Positions 1 through 11,700 of a stretch of 64,000 bases of DNA are shown here, piece by piece (positions within the stretch are counted from its first letter, which is position 1; each line of letters starts with the position of its first letter). The stretch comes from Aotearoamyces nothofagi (Eukaryota; Ascomycota; Leotiomycetes; Leotiales; Tympanidaceae). A program made the position numbers and the translations under genes. The stretch spans positions 1 to 64,000 of the forward strand of contig JADDTR010000038.1 of NCBI GenBank assembly GCA_015345905.1, in the 5' to 3' direction. The notes beneath the pieces are model-generated. The model was not told the DNA's origin, searched no databases, and saw only the letters and a list, made by a program, of their open reading frames with translations.

Positions 1-76
<76 letters not shown>
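1..76. repeat. Poly-C homopolymer at the window edge
   Basis: The first 76 bases are all C. No telomeric TTAGGG or CCCTAA unit is present next to it. A run this long is unusual for fungal DNA. It could be a real homopolymer tract at a chromosome end or a sequencing or assembly artefact; shorter G runs at 252-266, 368-378 and 517-533 show that G/C homopolymers recur locally. Confidence 0.9.
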
Positions 77-77
<1 letters not shown>

Positions 78-611
78 TGTAGAGCTTGCCACCTCGCTGT
101 CAGAAGTAGAGCGAAGAAGAAAGAAAGAAAGAAATAAATATAAAAAAACCAGAAAATAAAATCCCTGCCGCTACAGAAATATCATACCCCCCAAAAAATC
201 GTAGATTGATGACGAAATGGAAATGGAAGCGTGAGCGTGTAAGTGAGATGAGGGGGGGGGGGGGGGTTTTCCTTGATTGAAGGAGGGAGAAGGGGAAGAG
301 AAGGGTCTATTTATAAAAAAAGGGGGTCTATCGAGAAAAGATACGGCTTATAGTATAGTTTTCGCCAGGGGGGGGGGGATTGTCGGAGAGGGGTTTGAGA
401 AAGAGAGAGAGAAAGAAAGAAAGAAACAGGTAGGCAGGCAGGGTATAAATGAATGAATAAATAATGAGCTGAGACCACCCGGGGCTTTGAACTGAGTGAG
501 AGCTGAGGGAGGGGAAGGGGGGGGGGGGGGGGGTTGTTTCCCTCTCTTGCCGTCTCTCATCTACTGTACAGAGAGAGAGGGGGGTTCATGGCACTGAGGG
601 GCTGAGGGGGG

Positions 612-1305
612 AATGCAATATAGCAGTATAGCAGTGCAGCAGTTGGGGTAATGGGATTGCGGCGGTGTTTTTTTGGATGTGTAGTGTATATATATCGTGT
701 TTGGTTGTATATGTGAGTCTTTTGGGTGGGTGTTTCGGCGGTGTCTTTTTGGGTGGGTGTTTCGGTGGTGTTTTTTGGGTGGGTGTTGCGGCGGTGTCTT
801 TTGGGTGGAATTGTGTTTATATATATATGTCTTTGGATGGGTATTGTGTTTATATATGTCTTTGGGTGGATATTATATCGGTGTCTTTGGGTAGGCATGT
901 GTTTATATAAGTCTTTGGGTAGATATATGTTTATATATATCTTTGGATGGAATTGCAGCGGTGTCTTTGGGTGGGTGTTTGTTTATATAAGTCTTTGGGT
1001 AGAATTTCGGCGGTATCTTGGGGTCGATATTATATCGGTGTCTTTGGGTAGGCATGTGTTTATATAAGTCTTTGGGTAGATATTGTATTTATATCTTTAG
1101 GTGGATATATATTTATATAAGTCTTTAGGCAATATCATGTTCATATTTTTAGGTGGGTATCATGTTCATATTTTTAGGTGGGTATCATGTTTATATACGT
1201 CTTTGGGTGGATATCATGTTTATATAAGTCTTTGGACGGGCATGTATTTATATCTTCAGACATGTATCTATCTCTATCTCCAGCTATACCCTCTGTAAAA
1301 AGGTA
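612..1305. repeat. Degenerate AT-rich minisatellite array, first block
   Basis: A leader (about 612-665, with the words atagcagtatagcag and ttggggtaatgggattgc) is followed by many copies of a 24-35 bp degenerate unit built on GTCTTTGGGTGGATAT joined to TTTATATAAG. Early units (about 700-815) carry TTTCGGCGGT instead of the TATATA part. Unit length and sequence drift along the array. The plus strand is open over long stretches only because the unit lacks stops, so no protein is proposed. The array ends at a short copy of the aldolase gene tail (1306-1331). Confidence 0.85.
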
Positions 1306-1331
1306 CTCAGGCATCAATCTCCATGTCGTCT
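1306..1331 (-). pseudogene. 26-bp copy of the aldolase gene 3' tail
   Basis: Positions 1306-1331 match the last codons and stop of the class II aldolase gene at 1979 (the minus strand encodes a DMEIDA-stop tail). The bases just left of it (a tgtaaaaa word) also match the true gene's downstream flank. It sits exactly where the first minisatellite block ends, so the repeat block and the gene end appear to have been duplicated together. Confidence 0.7.
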
Positions 1332-1409
1332 CTCGCTATAGAGTACTCTGCTGTCTACTGTTCAGGAGGGGTTTGTAGAGCTGAGAGGATAAGAGGATAA
1401 GGAGGGGGG

Positions 1410-1699
1410 ATACAGCAGTATAGCAGTTGGGGTAATGGGATTGCGGCAGTGTTTTTGGGCAGATATCATGTTTGTATAAGTCTTTGGATAGATATTTTGT
1501 TTATATAAGTCTTTTGGGTGGATATTGTATTTATATAAGTCTTTTGGGTGGATATATATTTATATACGTCTTTGGGCGGGCATTTCTTTATATAATTCTT
1601 TGGGTGGGTATATGTTTATATAAGTCTTTAGGCGGGCATATATTTACGTCTTTAAACAGATATATATTTACGTCTTTAGGCGGGCATATGTAAAAACGC
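1410..1699. repeat. Minisatellite array, second block
   Basis: The leader seen at 612 recurs at about 1410-1456 (tacagcagtatagcagttgg, then ggtaatgggattgcggc). It is followed by more GTCTTTGGGTGGATAT/TTTATATAAG units, with later units carrying TTTAGGCGGGCATATATTTACG. The block runs directly into a copy of the aldolase gene tail. The order leader, array, gene tail is therefore repeated twice. Confidence 0.8.
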
Positions 1700-1882
1700 G
1701 CTCAGGCATCAATCTCCATGTCGTCTACGCCGCGGGCGACGACGCCGTAGCCGGCCGCCTCCAGCTCGAACTCCACGTCGGGCTGCATCTCGCGGTACAG
1801 GGCGTTCTTCTCGCTGGCCATGCGGAAGTTGTACGCGGCCTCGTCGTCGCTGATGACCCTCCGGGCCAGCGCCGGGTTGCCG
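1607..1882. repeat. Left copy of a ~276-bp duplication flanking an N
   Basis: This segment is repeated almost exactly at 1884-2159; the two copies are separated by a single N at 1883. I saw one substitution, gcctcgtcgtcg here against gcctcctcgtcg in the right copy. It contains minisatellite sequence plus about 183 bp (1700-1882) of the 3' end of the aldolase gene. A lone N between near-identical flanks is the pattern left when two contigs with overlapping ends are joined without merging, so this copy may not exist in the genome. Confidence 0.85.
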
Positions 1883-1883
1883 N

Positions 1884-2159
1884 GGTATATGTTTATATAA
1901 GTCTTTAGGCGGGCATATATTTACGTCTTTAAACAGATATATATTTACGTCTTTAGGCGGGCATATGTAAAAACGCGCTCAGGCATCAATCTCCATGTCG
2001 TCTACGCCGCGGGCGACGACGCCGTAGCCGGCCGCCTCCAGCTCGAACTCCACGTCGGGCTGCATCTCGCGGTACAGGGCGTTCTTCTCGCTGGCCATGC
2101 GGAAGTTGTACGCGGCCTCCTCGTCGCTGATGACCCTCCGGGCCAGCGCCGGGTTGCCG
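1884..2159. repeat. Right copy of the ~276-bp duplication
   Basis: This is the partner of 1607-1882. It is the copy that continues into the complete aldolase gene, so it is the one likely to be genuine. It starts with minisatellite units (1884-1978) and passes into the last exon of the gene. Confidence 0.85.
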
Positions 2160-3274
2160 GCGGCCGCCGCCTCGACCTGCAGCTGCATCTGGCAGCCGCG
2201 GTCGAGCAGCCCGAACATGTAGCCCGCCTCGTCGACCGTGTGGCCGACCGTCAGCAGGCCGTGGTTCATGAGGATGGCGCCCTGCGAGGCGGTCTTGGTC
2301 AGCGGCCGCTTGCCTGTCATGGGGACGCTGGCTTGCGAGCAGGTGTGGCACGTACTCTGTTCTTGGTTCCGAGAGCCTTGGCGATGTTCTTGCCCTCCTC
2401 CTGGGCGAAGACGATGCCGCCGTACTCTGCGTAGACGGCCAGCGCGTCGTGGAAGTTGCAGATGTCCTGGCTCAGCATCTCGAGGGGCTTGGCGAACACG
2501 CTCCAGGCCCGGCCCGCGATTGTGTGTGCGTGGCAGACGGCGTGGATATCCGGACGGGCCTTGTGGAGCTCGGAGTGGATTAGGAAACCAGCCGCGTTCG
2601 CAGGGCGCGACTGTGGTGTATCAGCACGTGGCTGAATAGTTGTACGGTAGTCATAGCAGGTCCGGGAATATTGCCTACCTTGTTGCCGCCTACAACTGCG
2701 CCGGTGTTGACATCGAGACATATTAGGTCGCCGGCCGTCATGAGGCCAAAGTGCCTGCCGAGAGGGTTCATCCAGATATAGTGCTCAAATTCAGGATCCC
2801 GGACGCTGATGTGCCCGGACATGCCTTCCGAGAAGCCCTTCCGCGAGAAATCCCGGAAGACCGCCGCCATGTGGATGAGGATGTGATGGCGGTGCTCGCG
2901 GTGGGTTGCGAACGTGGGGATGCCTTTGATCTATCAGCATCGTGGTTCTGTAGATGCCGTCACTTGACCGATGAATTGACGCATCACGAGAGATATGAGA
3001 TGGGAGATGAGATATGAGATATAAGATTAGAGATATGAGAAGGGAAACGGCGCAGACAAGGCCCGCACAGCTCCAGAGCCCCGCGATCGACTTTTCAGAA
3101 AGGGGAAGGGGGAAGGGGGAAGATACCTGGCATGACCACCGAGCCATGGCTTATGGCTCGCAGGGGCGACAGGTCCTCCGCGCCGTGTACGTATACGTGT
3201 GCTCGTGGCTGCGGCGCGCACTTCGACACAGAGGTCTCCCGGGCGGCTTCTGCGCCGACGGCCGAAGGAGCCAT
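1979..3274 (-). CDS. Class II aldolase/adducin domain protein
   Basis: Four exons fit: 3127-3274, 2679-2923, 2356-2610 and 1979-2281, giving 316 residues. All junctions are GT-AG and keep frame. The protein reads as a class II aldolase/adducin head domain: an N-terminal SPLRAISHG segment, [12 protein letters not shown] near residue 75, MNPLGRHFG, then the metal site with H158 and H160 ([13 protein letters not shown]) and H223 (ILMNHGLL), and E145 as candidate acid/base. Family members are zinc-dependent sugar-phosphate aldolases or epimerases; fungal homologues of this type are mostly uncharacterised, so the substrate is unknown. Codons are strongly GC-rich at third positions, unlike the genes right of 29 kb. 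The start at 3274 is chosen because the upstream frame is low-complexity. The 3' end abuts the minisatellite, and its tail is copied twice to the left. Confidence 0.85.
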
Positions 3275-5282
3275 GTCGGCGGGCGCGGCAGACGATGCTG
3301 GATATATGTACGAACCCTTCGATCGAGAGCGGCGAGAGGAGGGGAGCGGCACTCTGGGAGAAGACGCAGGTCGGTGATGGGAGAAGGGGGGGGGAGGGAG
3401 GGAGAAGAGAAAGGGGGGGGGGGGTATAAGAGGCGTCACGTGCGGCCGCGGGCAAAGGCGCTGAGATAGCGGAGATAGGTGTTGCCCGCGATCTGCTCTG
3501 GCGGTAACAGCGCTGCTGGCGTCGGCGGTGTCGGGACCTGTAGCAGCCTTCTGATTTGACGTCCCCCCCCCTCCTTCGGACCTGATCCGACGACGACCTG
3601 GAGACCCTTTTTGCTCGACCCCCGGTAGTCCGTGTCGACCGCATGCAAGGTCGCAGGCTGTGGTTGGGGTTGGGCCGGAGAGGGTCGAAACCATCTCGGC
3701 GAAGCCTCTATTATTAAAAAAAAAAACATCTGCATCTCTCCTAGACACGGGTTTCTTGTTGTCGCGATATGGGTAAACCGTCTGATTGGGGTTCAATTTA
3801 GGGCATGCTACATCCAATTTTGATGACCATATCAAGGCCAACTCGGAGCACCCCCAAGAAGAAGACCCGACCTAATCAAGGCCTTTCTCCTAATCGACCG
3901 CTTGAAAGCCTTCAATTGAAGCTGTCTGTTGATATTCCCCAGTCCTCGCGTTACAATCAACGCCACGATCCCATTCTAAGCTATCCGCAGCGGGTGCTAA
4001 TGGCTTCATCTACACGTATCATGCTGATACAGCTTTGTGATTCAAAGTGGTATTTACAGGCTACTGATAGCTGTAGCTTGCTGGCTATGATATGGTCGCA
4101 CAGATGATTGATCAGTTGAGTGCACTAGAAGCTCTGCAGTCGGAGATCATGATGATCGAGCAGTCGAACTTCTCTCACTGCCAATCTTAGTCTCTTCTCT
4201 TGAGATCCCCAAAAGTCTCCCAACCAGCAACCATCAGAAGCCTCCACAGTTTGAACAGTTTTGCCCACCAATCGACGGCGACGAGTCTATCAGCGAGATC
4301 AATATCGCCCGCGAAGACGCGATCCAAGATACCAAGCCTTGTAGGAAGATCATAACGAGAAGCGGAAACGGGATGCGAGTGAAGGTAATGGGTTGTGACT
4401 GTACCGGAAGTCGAATAGAGAGGCCTATATAGGCATCAGTGATCCCTCTTATAGTATCCGTAGACGACTGTCACATAATCCAGATCTTTCGTGCCAGCTG
4501 CCCAAACAGACAGTGGCATTGAGATGGTCTTATTCACAACCAGAGTCTCGAAGAACTTCAGGGGTCACGACCGAAATATCAGAACTCCTCGCGTGAAGGA
4601 GATCGAGGTCGGTATTACAGACCCCCAAGGAAAATTGGTCGAAACCCCCCTATAATACAGCTCAGCACCATAGGCCATAATAAAAGTCCAGACACGAATA
4701 CAAACCCCGTGCGTTTTCAGACGCGTGTACTCCTCGACGTTTGAGAAGAATCCTACATATCAGGAGAGAGACCTTCCAGATTCCAGGTATGCCGGTATCA
4801 AGGTCCAGGGAGCCTTCTGTCTTGATTTGAAAAGAAACAGAAAAAGAAAAAGAAAAGAGGGGGGGGGAGAAAACCATGATAACGATGGTCGAGAGGGACG
4901 TGGTGATGATTGAGACCCAGAGAGCGATAACAGGCTCGACCCGTAGACGACCAGGCTCCGAAGGACTTGATCTCTCTGAGACTATGCAATGAAAACCTAA
5001 GAATGCTGCAGGAGCGTCCATGAGGCCGACGTTGATAGCAGGACAGGGTCTAGGCGCGGCCATAGATAGATACGACGCGATAAATACCACTCGACTGCTC
5101 CCTGTGCAGTACAAGCCAGCCATCGATGCCCCGACAGCAATAAAGCCAGCCATCGATGCTCCGACAGCAATAAAGCCAAGGACATCAAGTCACGCAACAC
5201 TTGTTACCGTCAACAGACTCATCTATCCGATACACGTATTCATAAGAGATGATACTTTGTCGACAAGTTTCGATTATAGTAT
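3275..5282. other. No supported gene; possible degraded coding remnants
   Basis: The stretch starts with G-rich low-complexity DNA (G run 3413-3424), the likely promoter side of the aldolase gene. Between about 4200 and 4660 the minus strand has several adjacent short open stretches with protein-like composition (for example SVWAAGTKDLDYVTVVYGYY), but no start, splice pattern or recognisable domain links them. A 30-bp unit is tandemly doubled at 5113-5172. I see no RNA gene here. Confidence 0.5.
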
Positions 5283-5715
5283 GTTTGGAAGAATATACTG
5301 TATCTACTGGACAGAGGAGAAGAGAGGAGAGGAGGAATGATTCAAAGAATACACCGCGTTAGTCAATGGTATATAATATATATACTATATCTACTGGACA
5401 GAGGAAAAGAGAAGAAGCGAGGAGGAATGATTCGAAGAATACACCGCGTTAGTCAACGATAAATAACGTACACACTGTATCTACCAAGCAAAAGAAAGCA
5501 AAAAGAGAAGAGGCGAGGAGGAATGATAAGAAGAATACACCGCGTTAGTCAACAGTAAATAACGTACACACCGTATCTGCTAAGCAGAAGAAAGAAAAAA
5601 GAGAAGAAGCGAGGAGGAATGATTCGAAGAATACACCGCGTTAGTCAACGATAAATAACGTACACACCGTATCTACCAAGCAGAAGAAAGAAAAGAAAAA
5701 ACACACAGGAGAGGA
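5283..5715. repeat. Tandem repeat of about 90-96 bp, four to five copies
   Basis: The core GAATACACCGCGTTAGTCAA occurs at about 5347, 5437, 5533 and 5629 (spacings 90, 96 and 96). Each copy is followed by an AT-rich piece (ATAAATAACGTACACACCGT), then TATCTACCAAGCAGAAGAAAG and a purine-rich AGAAGCGAGGAGGAATGAT segment. A fifth partial copy ends near 5715. The units differ by scattered substitutions and small indels. No open reading frame is maintained. Confidence 0.85.
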
Positions 5716-8560
5716 ACGACAGAGCAGAGATGGCGAGTCGACGCCTGTCAAAAGGGGCAAGATCCGGAAGGCTTAAAGCTCACCGAGAGGGAAGGAAGGG
5801 GGGGCAGCGCGGACAGGCAGCCGGTCCCATATCACACGCAGCCAAAACACCGATGTGCTATAGCGAGTCGGTGACTGGAGGGCGCAAGGAGGACGGGTGG
5901 GGTCTTGCAATGGCGCTGGTCTCGGCGCCGCGCATCGATACGGAAAGCTCTCGTCTTGTGTGCTACAGGAAGGTAGGGAGACAACGACGAGACGTGGAGA
6001 CGTGTATACTTGAACTATACAGGAACCTGCCGTTTTACAGCCGGCGGGAATATTTTGATTCGTCCGAGGCCAGTTGTGGTTTGGCAACGTGTCTTACCAT
6101 GCCGCGCCTTTTCTGCACCCCTCCTGTACCAAGTGAGTGATTGATTGTCCATCCCAAAAACTACCAGGAAACTACTATCCCCCCCCCTGAATAATCTTGT
6201 GAATCCATATTTTTTCAGATCGCCAGCTGATACCCTCGCCGATGACCTTGAAAACCACCCTGGCTCAGGGGGGGATAGTATTACCTTCTCCACGGCTACA
6301 GGACACCGAAGAACAAATGCAGTTGAGAAATATCACGTGATCACATCAACGACGACGCGTCGAGCCGTGTCTCGTCGAAGATAGGAACCCAGAAATACGC
6401 ACGCACTCACTCAGGAAACCCATCGAGTCCCTGTCGGCCACACGCTGTTTGGATTGCACAACACAGCGTAGCAGGTGGCCCCTTACATTTTCTCCCGGAG
6501 GAGCGTTCAGGTACGAGGGATCTCTCTCGACGAGCAGGTACAGGAATCCTGCCTTGCGTGTTCGTATAAGACCTCAGCCGCCTCCCTTCGGCCGCGGGCT
6601 GGGACCGATCTTCGCAAAAGGAGGAGAGTGGGGTTTGAGAGGCAGTAGAGCCCGCATGTCTCATGCAATGCATGTTTCCCGCCTCGCCTGTTCGAGAACC
6701 ATAGGAGATCGAGTTCGCTCAGCAACGCACATCTTCTTCCACTCTGCAGCCTGGCCCCAATACGAAAACAAAATGCCTCAAAAAGTATACTTAGCTTACA
6801 AAAACAAATTCCTTCCTGGCCAAGGAAGGCTGGACTGCAGCAGAAGATGTCATGCTCGATCATCAAGCCTTATCCGTATGCATGCGGAGGACATGCCATC
6901 CCTTGCGTGCTAAGATTTCCGTGGACGTCTGCAGAGTTTGGCAATAAATGTTTTCGTCAGACAGGCGGGCATGCCAGTGGAGTAATCCTCCGTATTTCAC
7001 GTGATAGCCCGAGAGTCATGCACAGCATGTCAAAAGGAAAGCCAGAGGCGGGAGCACAGCAAAGCAGCGACGTGTTCCCACGTTCCAACCCAGACATTCG
7101 GTACCTTTTGGGATGCCTGACGGAAAGTCAATACTGTGTAAATCCCTCAGCTAGCTGGTAGCCAAGTGCCCCTGCAGCCGCTCCTACACCGAGGCAGGTC
7201 GGTCGAGGTAGGAAATGCGATACTTCCTGCTAGGAGATGCTGAGATAAAAACGTTGATATGCCAATGCTCCCGAGGACGAAGCTTCTTTGCTTTTTTCTG
7301 TGAGCAATCCAAAAGCAATACGGCCCGGGCCAGCCACCATCAGGCCATCAGTACTTCGTACGAGTGCTCCGCGGATTAGGAGCAGCGAGTGAAAGAAGAG
7401 GCCGGCCTTCGAGGTCTGGTGTACGGCGATCACGCCCGATGGCTTGAAGATGTGCGTCTTGGGCGGGAAGTCGTGGAGCCAAAGCTAGACCTCAGCGGCA
7501 AGAATGCTGGGAGAGCACAGCTGTGCCCGCAAACGCCCTATCCATCAGCCGCAGAGCAGGAATCTGCCCATTACGATATCCGTCAACTAGCGGCCCGTGA
7601 CGTAGTGAAGCAGTGGAAATAGATATCCGCCGGCCCTGCCATGCCCGCCATCTGGGCGCGCGCGAGGAATTCCCAACCGGTTACACGAAATGAAAGACTT
7701 TTCGCAACCCTAACGCCATGAATCTCACCTCCTTCACGCCTGTCTCGCCCCCTCTCCGTCTCTCATATGCACAACACACCGGCTGGGGCCGCTCACTCCA
7801 CTCTTACAGATTGGCATCTCCGCTCCCGAGGAAAGCACATCGGCAGATGCGTGCAAGGCCGCATTGCTGTTGACAGGCTTAATAGAGAGGGTGTTTGGCC
7901 TTGCTCGCATGCCGAGTGCCGCGTGAGTCGTAGCCTGACCTCAACAAGGACCCTCGACCCCTCGACTGCTGTGCACAAGCTGTGCTGTTGTGCATTCCGG
8001 CGCCGAGCTCATATGAGGCTGCGGTGCGGTTCCGTCCGCGAAGCCGCCCTGTGAGAAAATCTGCTGTCCCTTAGCAAAGCGGAGTCCGTTGACACGCAGG
8101 GCAAAGCGGACGATTTACCGCGGCGGCGACTACTGTTTCGAAAATATACGTGTTGCGATGATATCCAGTAGGCGGGAGGGCTGGGAGGCCCGCTGCTGGC
8201 TTGAGCCCTCTTTGTTGGGATTGCGGATTGCGGGTTGTGGGTTGCGGAATGCCAATTCAAACAGGCACTTATGGGTATAGTGGAGCCTAGCATAGGATGC
8301 AGACGCTGTAACAGTATAGCATAGCATAGCATAGCTAGTATACGAGGTAAGGTGGGCGGGCAGTTGCTACGCAGTACCGCACCTGTACCGTACTCGTAGC
8401 GACTGCTGCAGCGCTGTTGGGCCATCTTTAGTGAGTAGCGCACAGTAAAAGTACCCAGCACAGAGCTCTACAGGGCTATTCGTGCCTTACAACAGAGCGC
8501 AGGACAGCACAGTGCACACTGGGAGTACTGGCCAGGTACTGTACGTACGTGCGTACGTAC
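5716..8560. other. No supported gene
   Basis: This is mixed-composition DNA with short unlinked open frames on both strands, none with a domain-like pattern. It contains two TCACGTGA palindromes (6333-6340 and 6997-7004) and the duplicated word ggattgcggattgcgggttg near 8218. I see no tRNA-like A/B boxes and no transposon ends. Confidence 0.5.
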
Positions 8561-8715
8561 CGCACCCGCACCCGCACCCGCACCCGCTCTACCCTACCTC
8601 AGCCTTGCGGAGCCTGGAATCTGTAGCCTGGAGCCTGGAGCATACTGTAGAGCCTGGAGCCTGGAACCCGAAGCCTAGAGCCTGTAGCCTGTAGCCTGCA
8701 GCATAGAGCCTGGGC
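8561..8715. repeat. Short tandem repeats (CACCCG)n and GCCTGGA/GCCTGTA
   Basis: Positions 8561-8586 are about four copies of a CACCCG hexamer. From about 8610 to 8715 a 7-8 bp unit (GCCTGGA, with variants GCCTGTA and GCCTAGA) is repeated more than ten times. The open frames crossing it on both strands are repeat artefacts. Confidence 0.8.
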
Positions 8716-11700
8716 GCCCATAACCCACGCCGGCAGCAGTGACGAGACAGCTCCAGTACAGTGTACGGTACAAGCCGCTCGACGATGCCACAGGGTGCGC
8801 AGTGCGCAGTGCACTCACTCTGCCTGCTCCTGCCTGCTCCTGGCCACTTACCTAACCTACCGGCCCTGGACGTCTGGGCCCAGATACCGTGTTCCCTGCT
8901 CCCGCGCATCGGGCGCCCATCCTCACCTACCTGCTCTGCTGCCCGTGTGCATCTATATCTATCTCCACGGCACGGCACGGCATGGCGACGCCGGGCCGTC
9001 CGCTCCACAACAGAGGGGGGGGACTCGAAGGAAGAAACACGGGCATCCGAGGGCGGGAGGGAGAGGCCCAACAGAAAAGAAAGCACCACTGCTCGGCTTC
9101 CTCGCTTCCTTTCTCACGCCGGGCCCGCGCCTTCGAGCCGGCTGGCGTGATGGAAAGTCCTCGGTGCGCAGGAGGGAGCAGTGCGGTCGGTACACGTCGC
9201 GCCTCGCTGTGCTTATGCCCTGCCTTGCGGTGTTGTACCCGCGTAGGGCCGCCCCGCCAGGCCCAGTGTAGGTGCTGTACCTGTACGGAGCTGGCCCGTA
9301 TCTGCGGCGCTGTCCAGCGCGTACGGTGTACGGTGTACTGTGTACGGTGCTGCGCACATTCGGCTGCGGGCCGTCCGCGGAAACCCGGCAGGGCTGTACA
9401 GGGCAGGAACACGCCGCAGGGTGCCGAGCAGAGGGTCCTTCGCAGGGACCGCAGGGGGACCGACCGCCCCTCCCTACGGGCGGATCCCACGAGAGAGTGT
9501 GGGGTAGCAACGCTGAGTTTGTTTTATTTTCTATCTGTGTTTTTTTTTTTGGAGGGGGGGACCGGCCGAGGCGGTGGCAGTTCGTACGGGGCGCAGGTTG
9601 GCCAGCCAGCATGCTACAGTAAATATGCAAAAGAAAGAGAGAAGAAAAAAGAGCAGAGTACGGCACGGAGTACAGTAAACAGTGAGCACGCCGACCTGTA
9701 CACGGCCCATGGTACCAGGGTACCTAGGTACTGTCCCTAACATCTGCGCTGCGTGTCTCCAGCAACTTCGTGCTGTGCAAGAGGGCGCTTGCTTGATTAA
9801 CTTGCTCTCTGTGCGGTGCGAGCCTCGTACCTTTCCCGCCGAGGGCTAGAGAGGCGCCCCTAGAGAACCCCCTCGATTGATTTTTTATTTCTATTTATTA
9901 TTTTTTGGCCTGCGAGACCGATCCATTGCTGTTCCGTTCCGTCTTGCCCTTTTACCTGCCTCCCTCGCCAGCCTTGCCTGCCTTGCCTGCCCTACCGCGG
10001 GTAGCTCCGGGCCAGAGCTGGGACGCCCTCGTATTTCCGTACGTGGGAACGACGGGAGTCGAGGCGCCTGCCTACACAAAATTCGCAGCCACGTGGTCTC
10101 GCAACCCGGCAGCCTCTTCTGCCGCAGACGCTGCAGACGCGCCAGGGAGGCCCAGAGGGAGGCCCCGTCGCCTGTCTCGCCAGCTGTGGTTTTTGATTCT
10201 CGCTGGCCTGAGGACGTGGGTGAAGTCGGCGCTGTTCCTGTACCAAGGGGCTTGGTGGCGGGTAGGGCCGCAAGGAAATTCTCGAGAAAAAGAAGACTGC
10301 CGTGCCCACAATGATGCCACAAGTCTGCCATTCTAGAATCCAAATGTCACTGCTCTGCTCAGCCATACGGAACCTGGGTAGCTGGCTGCGCAGCTACTGG
10401 TGAGCCCAGTTAGCCTCAGCGCCACCACCAGAGACGCATTACGAGGAGCCAAGACATGGCCTCAAGACGTGAGCGGATGTCTGGCCGGCATATGCGTAGC
10501 TGTCTGTGTACGTACACCGCACCCATCACCACTTCCAAGCAACGGAGCTCGTCTCCTCGAAAAAACGGGCACCACAAAGGTTAAAAAAAAAAAGATTTAT
10601 ACTTTGGGGGTGTAAAAAAAGCAGCGGAACCCGAGCAGGCCTCTACTCCTGCAGGCCCGCATTCCGCACCACAATTAAATGTCCGCGCCCGCTAGAACAG
10701 GCACGGTAAACAATTGCACGCAAAGCAAAGAAACGTCCAGAGAAAAACATTCCGCTCCCTCCTCCTCCTGGCGCCCTGCCGTCACCGTTCATGCCTTGCC
10801 TTGCCGGCGCTGTACCGTGCGTACCCGTGCCGTGACGTCCCGTAACAGCCGGGGGGGGGAGGAGGGCGGGGCCCACACAAGTCCCGCCTCCACGCCGACA
10901 GAGCACCCAGAGAGCCCAGCCCCACACGGAAATAAAAATCACCCCACTCAGAAACAAACACACGCGCGCTCCTGCCCTGCGGCCAAAGCAAGCAAAAAGC
11001 GAGAAATTGAAATAGAAAAAATAATAATAATAATAATACCAGAAACGAGAAACCAGAAACGAAACGAAACGAGAGACCAGACGGCCCCCCCGGGGAAAAA
11101 AGAAAAAAAAAAAAGAATCCTTATATTCCCCCACCGCTGCGCCGCGCCGCGCCGATGACTCTTTTTTTGGGGGAGGGGGAGGGGGAAGGAGGGGGGGGGG
11201 GGGCGCGTTCGACCACTGCAGTACCTGCAGTACCTGCCAGAGACCCGGCCGAGGCGTCTTTGGGGGGGCTTTTTTTTTTTTCTTTCTTCTTCTTTCTGTG
11301 CGTCCTGCTGCTTATCGTTAGCTCGGCGAGGGAATACCTGTTACTGCAGCGTGGCGCTGGAGACGTTGTGCATGGGCTTGCTTCTCATGCCAGGTACCTG
11401 TCAAATAGCATAGCACGTCAAAATGAGTTGGGAGACGCCATCATTGCTTTGATCGATTGAGTCTGCATTCTGCTAAGCTAGAGAGTCCTATGCTAACGAG
11501 ATGCAACCAGCCAATCTTGACAACTGTCCACGCCCGCTTCCCCCCGTAGTCACCGACCGAGGGGAAGGCGAGGCCGCGTACAGGAGAGAAGCTAATGCTC
11601 CGTACCCACAACACCATGGGGATCTGAAGGGAGAGAAGTAAAGTGTGGTATCGTAGTAACAGTAGTCGCGCCAAATCCAATCCCCAAGTCCGTGACACCC

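Noticed and set aside
1-76. Telomere
   Set aside because: No TTAGGG/CCCTAA-type unit is present; a pure C run is not a known fungal telomere repeat.
665-1693. Overlapping plus-strand open frames with YIYVFGW-like repeats
   Set aside because: They lie wholly inside the minisatellite; the repeat unit simply lacks stop codons, and frames overlap each other.
3027-3644. Long overlapping open frames on both strands around the aldolase start
   Set aside because: GC-rich, low-complexity, all frames open; only the short minus-strand piece from 3274 matches the family and splices in frame.
5283-5715. CRISPR-like array with a 20-nt core
   Set aside because: The sequences between cores are themselves repeats, not unique spacers, and the DNA is fungal.
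8589-9740. Open frames of 150-280 codons on both strands
   Set aside because: Several frames are open at once in microsatellite and GTAC-rich DNA, with no domain-like pattern and no splice logic.
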